Assembly: GCA_010094045.1 (NCBI GenBank)
Contig: ML986655.1
Span: 116,730 to 180,729, forward strand
From: Lojkania enalia
Taxonomy: Eukaryota > Ascomycota > Dothideomycetes > Pleosporales
Reading direction: 5' to 3'
DNA: 64,000 bases
Part shown: positions 35,393 to 46,835 of the stretch, piece by piece
How positions within the stretch are numbered: the first letter of the stretch is position 1
Layout of the letters: each line of letters starts with the position of its first letter
The notes under the pieces: model-generated
The model's input: only the letters and a program-made list of their open reading frames with translations
What the model was told of the DNA's origin: nothing
Database searches by the model: none
Program-made: the position numbers and the translations under genes

Positions 35393-37026
35393 ATGTCTCC
35401 GACACAGTCCGTCGTTCGTCGTTTCATTTTCTTGGAGTCTCATCCACATCTTGGCACAAAAGCAGGCGTCCTGAATTGCATCACGGTTTTGGGTCTTTAG
35501 AAGTGTATATTCCCTGTTTTCTATTGTAACTATACCTCTTCACTTCTTTTCGCCTCTCTTACATCGCCTTGTCTTATCACCCTTAGTGCGACTTTACTTG
35601 AGCTTTTACGGCCCTTCTTCTTGGTTATGTGTTTGGCATGAAGAAACGGGGGACTTTGGAGGCGGAGCAAAGGCGGATGATCTGAGATTGATTCTTTGAA
35701 TCTATGTAATTGAGCGGAGATTTATCTCGCCAGCGGGAGGAAGTGTGTATTGTATATTAGTAGACATATGGAATGGTAATGTCACTTCTCTTCTCCGCTC
35801 TACGAAGGAGTCATAACATGTTTAATTCTACTGCTCTGTAGTGACTCCAAGCATGCATTAAGGTGCTTTGCCAGCCCGGTATAAATTAATATTTGGCTGT
35901 TCAGTATAGACTTCTACTTAAGCCGTGAAAAAGTTCACTTGAGTGATCAATCCTTATACGCCTACTGCACGGATTGATTAAAAATTATCTAGGAAGGTTA
36001 TATAACTAGCAACTTTTGCATAACCTCTATTACTATCAATATTCCCCATCTTTGCATACCGCGATCCGCCTCTCGAGGTGTCCTTTTAATATAAGTCGTT
36101 ATATCGAATACCGTCGTTTGCCAGCAGTCATATATTCCAATCCCACCGAAGGTTGTGTGGGAGGAAATACTCTAGTTCTATTGCTCGTATAGTAATAACC
36201 GAAAATTTTTGCACTATCTACGATATATTAACCTATCTTTTAACAAAGCAAGAAGACTACGTAGAATTGATTAGGTTGTAGTATCTACATGAACCCTATA
36301 AATTCCTTGTAAGTACTTATCTACTTGCACAACATGCTAGTGAAATTCCCACAGCCCTACGTTTCGATCTTGCTTTGCAGTGTAAAGTCCACTGGCTGAC
36401 AATGTTATTGGAAACGGAAATAGGCAAAAACCATTTTGGGCTTCGGAGATAATGGTAAAATCTTGTATGCGTTCTAGAATTGCAGTTTGCTCGCTGTCAC
36501 TATGTGTCGTGCCCGGCAATGCGGGTTCAGGAGGATAACATTCCACATCTGAGCATACATTACTATTACATTGTAGTTCGCCAATCGTTGAATGAGAAGA
36601 AAGGACATGAAATGACAGTATCTCTCTCAATTCTAATTTATTTTTATTTTTTTTAAATCGTACTTGCGACCGTGATGTTGTTCTTAGCCTATAGAATATT
36701 TTATTGGTCCCTAGTCCCATGAAAAATGATATTATGCCGCTTTAATTCGTAGCGGAGTTCTTCATCTTCGAAGAGTAGTGAGAAGAGATTGTATGTACAA
36801 TGAACGAGACAAGGTTGCCGAAAGAGGCGAGAATTGGAAATTTAGAACCCGGTTCCTATGCCACTCTAAAGATGAGTGTTTGAGATAATGCAGAGCCATT
36901 GAAAAGCCCATGCAGGGTATCTTCGATAAGAGTTTTCTTAGCACTGTAGGGAGAAGGATTAGCCACGAGCCCTCTAGGTAAACTTATCTGAAGGAGCAAA
37001 GTCTAGGAGCCTATGCACTGGCTCTT
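35393..37026. other. Intergenic, 3' flanks of convergent genes
   Basis: Holds the mtHsp70 3' UTR and then a moderately AT-rich stretch (about 35800-36900) without recognisable coding sequence. ORFs at 36337-36944 on the minus strand show no family and are probably chance. Confidence 0.4.
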
Positions 37027-37760
37027 TTAGATACTTTCAACGCGCCTTTCCTCTTCCTCCTGCCTCTCCCTTTCTTGTCTTTCCATTTCCAAAGCCTCCT
37101 CCTTCCGCACCGCCTCCTTCAAAAACTCATGCGGACCTAAACCCAACTTTCTAATCGCCAACTTTAACCTTACTAGATCTTTGCTAGAATCGATATACAC
37201 AGTGCCGAGGATCGCCTCATAGGTCTCGGCTACCATATTCGGCTTACTCTTCTCTGAGCCTGTGTTCTTGAGGATAAGTGGGCCAAGCCCCAAATTGCTG
37301 CCTTGCTCAGTGAGCCAGAAGCGGGATACTGTGTCGTCGCGGAGCTTGTTGTCACCTCCATCCATCAGTTCCATGAACTTAGACCAGCACAACGCCGAAT
37401 CCAAATTTCAAAATCCATGTGATGGATTTTAAAGCAAGGAACTAAGAAAATAGAAGACCGACTTACCATCACTCCTCTCACTCTCATACCAGAGTTCACA
37501 ATGCACAATATACAGCACCTGGTCCCCCACAAGCGCCAGCCTATTATTCTGCCCGAAATTCTAAAAGCTACCTTGGTAATGCATGGGATCTGTCGAGCCC
37601 GACATCTTGAGCGCCTTGATGCAGAAATCTTTGTTCTGGAAAATGTAGTCGGCCAAATCCTCGACTCTCGCCACGCTCTGCGCAACGGCGAGCACATCGT
37701 GGCTCTAGGATAGCGGCCTAAGGCGGAATTGGAGTCTTCGCATGAGCAGCGAGTGGTAGG
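37027..37760 (-). pseudogene. Decayed RNase III-domain gene
   Basis: The minus strand carries RNase III-like helices: VARVEDLADYIFQNKDFCIK followed by ALKMSG, then NFGQNNRLALVGDQVLYIV (the ERLEFLGD-type signature in its diverged fungal form), and after an intron near 37396-37460 the segment NLGLGPLILKNTG, KPNMVAETYEAILGTVYID and KLAIRKLGLG. It ends in a charged coiled tail at 37027. TAG stops occur at about 37709 (PLS*SHD) and about 37559 (GSF*NFG). Active homologues are fungal RNase III-like or mitochondrial ribosomal mL44/mL57-type proteins; the acidic catalytic residues are not conserved here. Probably a pseudogene, although an unusual extra intron cannot be excluded. Confidence 0.6.
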
Positions 37761-38200
37761 TCATGTCGTAGCGGTCGAATAGGTTCAAGTTCGCAGACTT
37801 CCGTTTTGCGTATTTTAGATTCCGGGGGCCCTAGTCTAGGTACTTGGGAGGGCGAAGTTGGCGCAGTTCGTTTTGTTGTCTGTGATGGCGATATCCTCCA
37901 GGGCAATGTTGGAAATTTCAACTTTGGTAGGGCGTCTGTAATACTTGCGAGGAGTGGCCTTCCCAGGACCTCCGCTTTTTCAGTCTTTACCTCTTTTTAG
38001 GGAGCCTGAGTTTGTGATAGGAGCTTTGGAAGTTTCGTCGAGAGATTATTCCACGTGACTTTCCCTTTGGTGTACGGTTTCATTGCATCGATGGGAGTGG
38101 CGGACAAGCGCCTTGGGAGTGTGAGTTCCGATATAAGGTTTCCACCAACGGATGTGCTCTTTGGCCATGCTTATTCCATCGCCTGCAATAGCAAATAGTA
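37761..38200 (-). other. Coding-like debris upstream of the RNase III relic
   Basis: Minus-strand segments such as PYTKGKVTWNNLSTKLPKLL (about 38010-38075) and KVEISNIALEDIAITDNKTN (about 37865-37925) look like real protein but are separated by stops. They may be the N-terminal part of the RNase III gene or a separate dead gene. Up to 38683 nothing else is visible. Confidence 0.35.
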
Positions 38201-38683
38201 TCAAACTCAAAGGGACGATCAATCAAGCCATAGGTTGAAATTGCATAGATTGATGAAGTTGATTGATGCTTAGGTTTCTTTGCGAAGACGTCCGCATATA
38301 CGACTAATTCAGAACTAGCACCAGGAATGATGGAATCATGAAGGTCCCGGGGAGCGAGATGGCTGGTTCGGCAGCACTCATTGTTCTATGAAATCACATT
38401 TACTAAACGTCAACCATACGCTATTCATGATTGATATGATAAATGCTAAACCCTGCTGTTGATTGCTTCCCATCTATCCTACTACAGCGCTCCGCTCAAG
38501 CCAAAATCATAAAAAGAGAAAAGGAAAGAATACGTTCACACTGTCCAACAGCGCCAATAATCATACTGAAAGGTATTTGATCCACCCGCAAATTATCACC
38601 ACCGCCCTCTTTCCCAGCCCTACAATTCCTTATCCACAATGAGAATGCCAAACAGCCAGTGTCAACTCAAGAATTGTGATATT

Positions 38684-40353
38684 CTACGAGTTCAAATAAT
38701 TCCGTATTGCACCCTGTAGCCTCGTGGCACCCTCGCCCACCAAATTCGACAAATTCTCAATGTCATCACTAGCCGTGATGCCAAACTTGCGAATGAAATC
38801 CTTGGCGGCTGACTCCAAGTCTCCATAGTCGTCTTGCGGGATATCCTCTTCTGGGCGGCCAAAGTAGGCATTGCTGGAGATGGCAGTTGCACCTTCGAAG
38901 CCTGCGATCACAATTAGCATAAATACGTAGAGACAAGAGGGAAAAAATGCCAAGGGAGGGGAAGATTTACCCTGCAGGCGATCCTTGGCCTCCTTGCTGG
39001 CTGCAGGGTCGTATGCATTCCGACCAAAGAACTCATCGCTGGAGATACTTTTCTGCGTGCCGAACTTTTCCCTCGCGTATTTCTCGTCGTCGTTATCAGC
39101 TGCACGAGACGTGCTTCCAAATCCTCCCATTTTCTTGGGTACCGCAGCTGCTTTGCTGGCGCCCACCTGACCAAATCCCAAGCGTGCGACGCCCATGCCT
39201 AAGCGCTCCATATCCTGGCTGCTACGTTCCGGTTTGGTGGTGCCAAAGCCACCACGTGGAGAGACTGGCGTCGGCGAGATGATGGTGGGCTCGCTAGGCT
39301 TGGACTTCGAGGCAGCGGCAGCTTCTGCGGCTTCGGCTTCGGGGTCATAGCCTAGTTTCTCAATGCGCTCGGCTTCTTCGCGGGCTTTGCGTTCTGCCTC
39401 TTCGAAATCTAAGCCGCCATCTGTGGCAACCACCTTCTTAGCACCGAGCCCCTTCTTCTTTGCTCCTAAAATGTTCTTCTTCGCGCCGGTGCCCGAGGCT
39501 GTTTTTCTAATGGCCGGTTTGATGGCAGGGATTGCAGCTGGCGTTGATGCTGTGTCTCCAGAGAGAGGGGATTTGGGGCGGGCTGTGCCATTGCCATTGG
39601 CAGGCGCGTTAAGGAAGGGTGATGCGGTTCGTGAGCCGAGCGGTGTGCCAGTACGAGAAGGAGGGTTGGAGGGTCGCTTGATAGTGGGCTTGTCCCAAGA
39701 TGAGAAGAAGTCGTCTTCATCACCGCCGGTCGGGGTATTAGTGCCGTCTGAGCCGGAGGGCTCGGGCACGTCTGTTATTACGACTTCGTTGGGGTACCTG
39801 AGGGTGTGTGAGCGAGGGCTAACCAGCGGATTGGCGTAGGAAAGACGTACTGCTTGGCATCTACAGCGCATCGCCTAGTCAATTCCTCCTTATACTTGGT
39901 TGCCGCATTGCTGGTGTATTTGGTCTTTGGGTCCTTGCTCGCCAGCGCCGCCGAACCACCGTGTGTCTGGAAGTACTTGGTTGCGCTCTCGTTACCGCCG
40001 ACCTTCATAATCCGCAACTGATCCCATTGCCAGACTACTCCTTGTCAGCATCTATCCTCCTCCATCATGTGCCTTTTGTACGGAAACATACTGTCGAGGT
40101 TCGTACTCCGCACAAACGAAATGTGCACGCCCATATTCCTGTGGTTCGCCGAGCAGTCCAAGCACAAATAGATGCCGAAAGGAACGGACGACCACGTTGG
40201 GTTCTTTGCGCCGCAGTCGAAACATATCTACAGTGTCTCCATTAGCCATTTGACCGCTGTCTCTCCGTCTCTGTAGAAGCGCACCTTGTTCGCTGGCTTG
40301 GCCTTCAATTTCGCAAAGATGTTCTGCGACTGCGTCTTCGTAGCGAGCGCCAT
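38684..40353 (-). CDS. GLO3: ArfGAP of the Glo3/ARFGAP2-3 type
   Basis: Five exons (40353-40285, 40227-40092, 40034-39851, 39797-38971, 38901-38684) encode 477 residues. Glo3 stimulates GTP hydrolysis by Arf1 and regulates COPI vesicles at the Golgi. The zinc finger is C25-x2-C28-x16-C45-x2-C48, followed by Arg53 in [17 protein letters not shown], the catalytic arginine finger. The middle is a low-complexity Pro/Ser/Ala linker with [16 protein letters not shown] basic repeats that contact coatomer. The C-terminus has two Glo3-motif copies, [10 protein letters not shown] and [10 protein letters not shown], and an amphipathic end. Introns are 57, 57, 53 and 69 nt and all phases agree. The gene shares its promoter with the divergent DUF1989 gene. 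Confidence 0.93.
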
Positions 40354-40849
40354 GGCGAAGACTAGCAATACGGAATGTGTGGGTTGGGGAGGGAAAGGAG
40401 TCGACCTGTGGTGGGGACAAATTAGCTGCAAGGGTGAGGACTCAGTCGAGCATGCTGGCCTCTTTATTCGGCGCACGTGATCTGGCGCTTTGACCTCAAG
40501 CTGCCATACCTAGGTAGGCCGTCATCCTGGATTGCCACTATATACACACTCAGGGCATGGTAAGCGTCGCCGCCGCGTGGTAGATCTTCGAATCGGAAGC
40601 CGTCACCGGCATGACTGTCACTTTATAACTGCATTGACTAATGGGATACTGATGCAGCAGCAGGAGTGCTCAAAGTGGGCCTAATCAACCCAGGTCAATC
40701 GGGAGTGGGAGCTATCTTTTCCCCTCACGCGCCTTACGCCGTTAGGATATAAAGTGCCCCCTTACCTTCTATCTCGGGCACTTGGTCCAGAGCTTCAGCG
40801 ATTCTAGCAGACTCGTATTTCCCCGTAGACTACACATATCTCATTCACA
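40354..40849. promoter_or_regulatory. Divergent promoter, GLO3 and DUF1989 gene
   Basis: A 496-bp region between outward-reading starts. On the DUF1989 side a TATAAA lies at 40748-40753, 97 bp upstream of the ATG at 40850, with a CT-rich leader. Confidence 0.55.
40748..40753 (+). promoter_or_regulatory. TATA box of the DUF1989 gene
   Basis: TATAAA in GGATATAAAGTGCC, at a typical fungal distance from the start codon at 40850. Confidence 0.5.
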
Positions 40850-41614
40850 ATGCCGAACCTCCAAACTGTCCCTGCCCGCCGCGGTGCTGCAACCGTAGTC
40901 CGTACCGGCCAATCCATCAAGATCATAAACACCCACGGCAATCAAGTGGTCGATACATGGGCATTTGCTGTCCCTACCTCGAACGTGTCCACGGCCGATA
41001 TCTCCGCGCCACTCTTTCCAAATGCGACTGCATCATCGCCTTCCTCCTACAGCGAGATTGCGAATACAGCTGCCTCAGCGCCGGAGTACATGTCTATGTG
41101 CCACACTCGGGCTTCCTTGCTGAAGTTGACGCCTGAAGTAGGAGATGTGTTGGTGAGCCAGAAACGTGCCCCGATGGTCAAGTTGGTAGAGGATTCGAGC
41201 CCGGGGGTGCATGATACATTGATTGCGGCTTGTGACCGTTGGAGATATTCCGAGTTGGGAGTACAGGGTTATCATGAGTCTTGCACGGACAACTGTTGGG
41301 ATGCTCTTGCAGCTCTGGCGAGCTCTTTGCCATCTGTGGATGCGGAGGTGGCGGAGGGCCTGAAGGCGTTACAAGCTTCTTTAGGCGGTCGCGTTCCAGA
41401 CCCGTTCAACCTGTTCATGAATATCCCCGTTACACAGTCAGGAGAAGGGGCAAAGAGGGGTGTGAGCTTTGAGCCCCCAATTACGAAGCCAGGGGATTAT
41501 GTCGTGCTAGAAGCACAGAGGGACGTTGTAGTCGCCATGAGTGCGTGTCCACAAGACGTGCTTACAATTAACGGGAAGAATCCAGTAGACGCACATTTCC
41601 AAGTGCTGGGCTAG
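40850..41614 (+). CDS. DUF1989 (urea carboxylase-associated) family protein
   Basis: A single-exon gene for 254 residues. The sequence matches the DUF1989 family known as urea-carboxylase-associated or aminomethyltransferase-related proteins: ARRGAATVVRTGQSIKIINT near the N-terminus, GNQVVDTWAF, MSMCHTRASLLKLTPEVGDVL, HDTLIAACDRWRYSELGV, HESCTDNCWDAL, PDPFNLFMNIPV and KPGDYVVLEAQRDVVVAMSACPQD toward the C-terminus. The conserved Cys, His and Asp residues suggest metal or cofactor binding. Bacterial relatives sit near urea amidolyase genes, but here no nitrogen-metabolism neighbour is seen. The exact reaction is unknown. The 3' end lies only 44 bp from the convergent membrane-protein gene. Confidence 0.85.
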   Translation: MPNLQTVPARRGAATVVRTGQSIKIINTHGNQVVDTWAFAVPTSNVSTADISAPLFPNATASSPSSYSEIANTAASAPEYMSMCHTRASLLKLTPEVGDVLVSQKRAPMVKLVEDSSPGVHDTLIAACDRWRYSELGVQGYHESCTDNCWDALAALASSLPSVDAEVAEGLKALQASLGGRVPDPFNLFMNIPVTQSGEGAKRGVSFEPPITKPGDYVVLEAQRDVVVAMSACPQDVLTINGKNPVDAHFQVLG

Positions 41615-41658
41615 ATAACAATGCATGGTGCTTTCTACATCTCCCTTGGCAGTATATT

Positions 41659-43702
41659 TCATATGTCCAAGGATAAAGGACCAGCAAGCTCGACGCTTGT
41701 GAAGAAAGTAAACAATAGTATGCCGGCGATGAGCAACATCCTTAGACACCAATAAACAGTCTTGCCTAGGGTTATTCTTCTCCATCGCGGCAACCATTCG
41801 CCACTCGATTCGGTTCTATTTTTTAGTAACCACTCCTCAATTCCAGCCCAATGTACTATCCAGCACGCAACGTACCAAAACACTAGATGTAGAAACATCC
41901 CGAGGGGCAACATACCCAAAATCCAAATCAGAAATAGTCTGTTCCTAAGAAAGAAGGATAATCCTAAGAAGTTCGAAACCGCGTTGAGTAGGTATAGAGC
42001 AAGCGCAGCCACGATCAGAATCTGAAGGACCAGTAAGAAGATTTGATCTTTGTACCAAGGATATGCAATGAAGTGGGCGTAAGGGTATTTGGGAAGTTCG
42101 GGAGTGCTGAATCCTGGATGGTAGAATGGGGCGGAGCGGTATGGTGATCGAGGAGGTAATGGTGGTGGGCTATCTATATCTACGAAGGTACCGTCGCATG
42201 CTAAACAAGTGCATGGAAATTGCAACGATTGATGGCGGTTGCAGGGAAATACACTACACGGCATCGAGTTCCGTGGATTTGAGCTGTCATCATTGTTGTC
42301 GCCGACTTTGATAGACGAGAGCTCTGCAGGAGCAGATGTGGCACTAAATGTTGCTTCCTTGCTTGAAGGCGCTGCTTTGTGTGTGATAGCTTGAGCTTTT
42401 GCGTCATTGTCGAGGTAAGCCTGAACCATAGACATTATCGGGAGGAGTAAGAGAACGAGCGGCAATGTTTGGCCGAATGACCAAGTGTTCTCTTCAAGGA
42501 CCTCAGGGTTAGCACCCATATCCTCGCCATCGGTATTGTAACCAGCCGATGCCCGAGTATCATATAGCTTAATGGTGCCCCAGGCGATTGCGAATGAGAG
42601 CCAGATGACCTCTAGGAGCATTGACTCGACGATGTCAAATGCGACACGTGTGCTGACAAAAGCTGCGAAAGAAACCAGATACGGAATTTGCCATATGAAG
42701 GCTCGGGCGCCCTTCGATCCAGCTCGTCTCTCGAGGAAGTACAATAGACGCTTGACATACAAGCCTGGCCGCGCACGGAAGTATTGTCGGGAAAACTCAG
42801 CAGTCGGGTCCAGTAGTCTTATGCCACTGCGTATGTATGAAAGGCCGACAACGAGCACTGATACCGCCATGGACCACACCTTTGGCCCTCCATGAGTGTA
42901 GGTATTCAGCACTAATTGCTCGAAATAGCACACCGTGGGAAGACCGGGGTAGAAACCTCCGCCCTCGTCAACCAGATCCAGCCAATTCTGGCTTCCCGTC
43001 GGCAGCAATGCCACGATGAGCAATGAAGCTAGAATTACCATGGAGCAGAGTCGGATAATTCGCATATTGGAGTTCGTTTGAAAATAACCCTCCAGAAACG
43101 CCATGGCGGAGAGGAACGTGAAAGACGAGAACCAAGCAACGTAGACGACTATCTGCCAGTGGTACGCTGATATTGCACAATTGAGTTGCGAATAGCCGCT
43201 TACAAGGATGGCCAGCCCTGTAACGAGCTGTAGATCGCTGAGGATGAGCACGGACTTCTCCATTGCGTATTCGAAGCGCCGACTCGGGGTCCACACAATA
43301 ACGCTTCGTAGAAATGCAAGAAGATCGCGATCAAGCGTGTTGGTGTATTCATTTCCTCGGGAATTGATTCGGTGGGGATCGTGGACGGTGACATAATGAA
43401 GGATGAGGAGTCCTAGTGTAAGATACGCAGCTAGAGAGAAGCCAAGAATGACCTGCGCATCGTTGAGCTTCGGGTGGATTTCGAAGAAAGATCTGAGCGC
43501 AACTCACGCCAATCCCTGAGACTTCTGGATTTGGAAGCAGCGGTGGCACATCCTGGAGGCCGCGGATATTGTCCAAAGATATCCAATCGCATCGCGGTTT
43601 ATGGCAGTGGCGAGTGTCGGCCATTGGTACATTCTGTTGGCGTTGTTGGATGCTGCTGAAGAGGGCGGAGACAGATGAACCGTTGTGCAAATACAGAGAC
43701 AT
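41659..43702 (-). CDS. Polytopic membrane protein of unknown function
   Basis: Exons 43702-43508 and 43452-41659 give 662 residues; the intron is 55 nt. The N-terminus has CHKPRCDWISLDNIRGLQDVPP, then a series of hydrophobic segments (about GVILGFSLAAYLTLGLLILHY; SVLILSDLQLVTGLAILV; IVVYVAWFSSFTFLSAMAFL; IIRLCSMVILASLLIVALLP; and others) with four more helices near the C-terminus. Between them lies a cytosolic-looking Ser/Pro loop with CNRHQSLQFPCTCLACDGTF. The pattern of N-terminal pair of helices, SDLQLVTGLAIL and YHWQIVVYVAWFSS is common in a large group of uncharacterised fungal membrane proteins. I know no function. It is divergently transcribed from NOG1. Confidence 0.8.
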
Positions 43703-44383
43703 TGTGCCTTTTAATCAAAAATAGAGCGGATAGGAATGCGGGACCACTGAAGACAAAGAACAGGCAGTAGTTATAGCGACGGTTTAGGAAAGTGCAAAAC
43801 TGCTCTTGAGTACATCTTACCTTCTACTATCTACGAAATGCCCTCTGTGATATAGTGCATCTGGTATGTACAATGCTAATTGGGCTGTACGCTGGAACTG
43901 CCTTGGCGCTACAGGGAATCAACGAGCAATTGGACGCATATCTCCGGGACATTGGTACGGAATGAAGAAGTGCAAGGCAGCTGCTTCAAAACTTGGTCTC
44001 GGCTGGATTACGACTGATTGCAATGACTTCATTGGGGGACATGATCTAATTTGCGTCGTGAGTTGAGGTTCTTTGGACCTGACGCGGATCCTCATCCTCG
44101 ATTGGGACAAGGCAATGTAGGGATTGAGAGTGCTGCAACTCTAACGTCGAACGAATATAGGGCCTATGAAATCGATGAACGTTAATCCAGGGCACGATTA
44201 ACGATGGTTCAAGTGGCAGTGGTGTCGAAACGGAAGCACCTCGGCAATCGCTGGTCCGTGCGCCCAGACGCCAAGATTTCGCGGGCAGCCCAAAATTTTG
44301 TGGGAAGTTATCGATAGCTTCTTTGTACTGCAGGGCGACGACGGCATCTCCCCCCCTCTTCTACGCTCCTAACACTCACCAAA
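43703..44383. promoter_or_regulatory. Divergent promoter, membrane protein and NOG1
   Basis: 681 bp between two outward starts. ORFs here are short and unsupported. No individual binding site is convincing. Confidence 0.4.
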
Positions 44384-46504
44384 ATGAAGACCCAGTGGAA
44401 GGATATTCCTGTCGTGCCTACGAGCCAGGAGTTCTTGGACATTGTCCTCTCGCGGACGTATGGATAGCCTCCCTCATACCATTTGGTCGCTGGACTAAAA
44501 TTTCGCAGCCAGAGGCGACTCCCCACACAGATTCGAGCTGGCTTCAAAATCAGCCGCATACGAGCTTTCTACACGAGAAAAGTTAAATATACTTCCGAGA
44601 CGTTCACCGAACGCCTATCCGCTACCATCGAAGCCTTCCCTCGTCTCCAGGACATCCACCCGTTTCACCGCGATTTGCTCAACACGCTATACGACGCCGA
44701 GTATGTTACATGGCACTGCGAGCGGCTGAACAAAGGCTAATTCAGATATGTAGTCACTTCCGGATCGCGCTTGGCCAGCTTAGCACCGCGAAATCACTAA
44801 TCGAAGCCGTTGCCCGAGACTACGTGCGCCTCCTCAAGTATGGCCAAAGTCTGTACCAGTGCAAGTCGCTTAAGAGAGCGGCCCTGGGACGCATGGCAAC
44901 AATTTGCAAGAGGCTCAAGGACCCGCTAGTATACCTCGAGCAAGTCAGGCAGCATTTGGGCCGTCTCCCGTCGATTGATCCGAATACCCGCACACTGGTC
45001 ATTTGCGGATACCCGAACGTTGGAAAGTCGAGTTTCCTTAAGAACATCTCCCGCGCCGATGTCGACATACAACCATACGCATTCACAACTAAGTCGTTGT
45101 TCGTTGGGCATTTCGACTACAAGATGCTACGATTCCAAGCCATCGACACGCCTGGCATATTGGACCACCCACTGGAGGAAATGAATACCATCGAGCATCA
45201 GAGTATTTGTGCCATTGCACACTTGCGAGCTTCAATTCTATACTTTATGGATCTTTCAGAGCAATGCGGTTACTCCGTTTCCGCCCAAATTGCTCTGTTC
45301 AACAGCATTAAGCCTCTTTTCGCGAATAAGCTCGTCTTCATTGTCATCAACAAGATCGATCTCATGAAGCCGGAGGACCTGGACCCAGCAACACAAGAAC
45401 AGCTTCAAGGCATGCTCAAATCCGGGGAAGTTGAACTTCTACAACTATCATGTACTACCACCGAGGGAGTCATGAGCGTGCGAAACGCCGCATGCGATCG
45501 TCTGCTCGCTGCACGAAATGCAGAGAAGCTGAAGTCTGGCACAAACAGCTCGGGAGAGCCAACCGGCCGGCTCGGCGAGCTGCTCAGGAGGATTCATGTT
45601 GCTCAGCCTTTGGGAGGCGTCACGCGGGAGACTTTCATACCTGAGGCGGTGAAGAACAGGATGAAATACGACAAGAGCGATCCGAATAGGCCAAAGTTAG
45701 AGCGTGATATCGAAGAAGAGAATGGCGGTGCGGGTGTTTACAACTACAATATGCGCAAGAACTACATCCTTGATAACCCGGACTGGAAGGAAGATCGGAT
45801 ACCGGAGGTCTTCGAAGGCAAGAACGTCTACGACTTCATTGACCCAGATATTGAAGCAAAACTCGCGGCCCTCGAGGAGGAAGAGGAACAACTGGAAGCT
45901 GAAGGTTTCTACGAATCCGATGAAGATGTCGAGGACGCGGAAGAAGCCGAAATCAGATACAAGGCAGAACTCATTCGCGAGAAGAGGCAGCTTATCCGAA
46001 ACGAGGCGAAGATGCGCAAAAGTCTCAAGAATAGGGCCATCATCCCTAGATCCGCCAAGGCCAAGAAGATGTCAGAAATGGAAAAACACCTTGAAGGCCT
46101 CGGCTATGATACTTCGAATGTTTCGGCACGAGCACGTAGCCAGAGCAGGGGACGCAGCATGGTTCGCGGAAGGTCTGAGGGCTTTGATGCCGATGCCATG
46201 GATATTGATACCCCCAAGGCTGCGTTCCAGCGCGCGAAGAGCAGGATGAGGAGCCAGAGTACTAACAGGAGGGACGACGGTGTTACAAATGAGGCGGCCA
46301 GAACAAAGGCCGAGAAGCTGGCTAAGCTGTCTCAGAAGAAGATGAACAGGATGGCGAGACAGGGTGAGGCCGATAGGCACCAGACAGGGTCATTGACGAA
46401 GCATTTGGTGCGTTCATACCTCGTGACGCTTTTAATGTTCTTCATACTAACAGTGTACACAGACGGTTGGCAAGCGCGGAATCGGAAAGACAAATAGGCG
46501 ATAA
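44384..46504 (+). CDS. NOG1: Nucleolar GTPase Nog1 (60S ribosome assembly)
   Basis: Exons 44384-44457, 44509-44700, 44754-46407 and 46463-46504 encode 653 residues. Nog1 (GTPBP4) binds pre-60S particles in the nucleolus and is needed for late 27S rRNA processing. The N-terminal NOG1 helical region begins [19 protein letters not shown] and continues [19 protein letters not shown]. The GTPase domain has G1 GYPNVGKSS (about 174-182), G3 DTPG (about 220), and G4 NKIDLMKP. A charged region follows ([31 protein letters not shown]), then a long basic C-terminal tail typical of the eukaryotic protein, ending [10 protein letters not shown]. The last exon is only 42 nt. Splicing keeps frame throughout. 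Confidence 0.96.
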
Positions 46505-46789
46505 GCCGCAACCATCTTGTGCAGATTCGAAATCGGGAATTGCACCTCGGTCTTGTTAGTGCTAATGTCATTGTTGCGATTGAAAAAAAATATGAGGGAG
46601 GGGTTAGCGGCGTTTAGGATGCACCTGATACCATGCGATAAGGGTTCGCAAACAGACCACTATCGCGGCTTCTCATAGACGGAAATAAAATTAGTCGATG
46701 TATGCTTTTATTATAGTATTATGACGTGCTATGACCCGGGAAAAAAAGGCGCTACATACACCTCTCTACCACGTACGACGGGAAATTTC
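46505..46789. other. 3' flank of NOG1
   Basis: No coding potential seen. It contains short A-runs (about 46581-46590 and 46740-46747). Confidence 0.4.
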
Positions 46790-46835
46790 AAGGGTTCGAC
46801 AAGGGTTCGACAAGGGTTCGACAAGGGTTCGCAAG
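46790..46835. repeat. 11-bp tandem repeat
   Basis: Three exact copies of AAGGGTTCGAC (46790-46800, 46801-46811, 46812-46822) followed by a partial copy and AAGGG. It is a short minisatellite in the intergenic region, with no associated gene. Confidence 0.85.

Noticed and set aside
46790..46835. Tandem repeat considered as a CRISPR-like array or tRNA B-box cluster
   Set aside because: Units are 11 bp without spacers, and the host is a fungus. GGTTCGAC alone does not make a tRNA, as no A box or acceptor stem is found.
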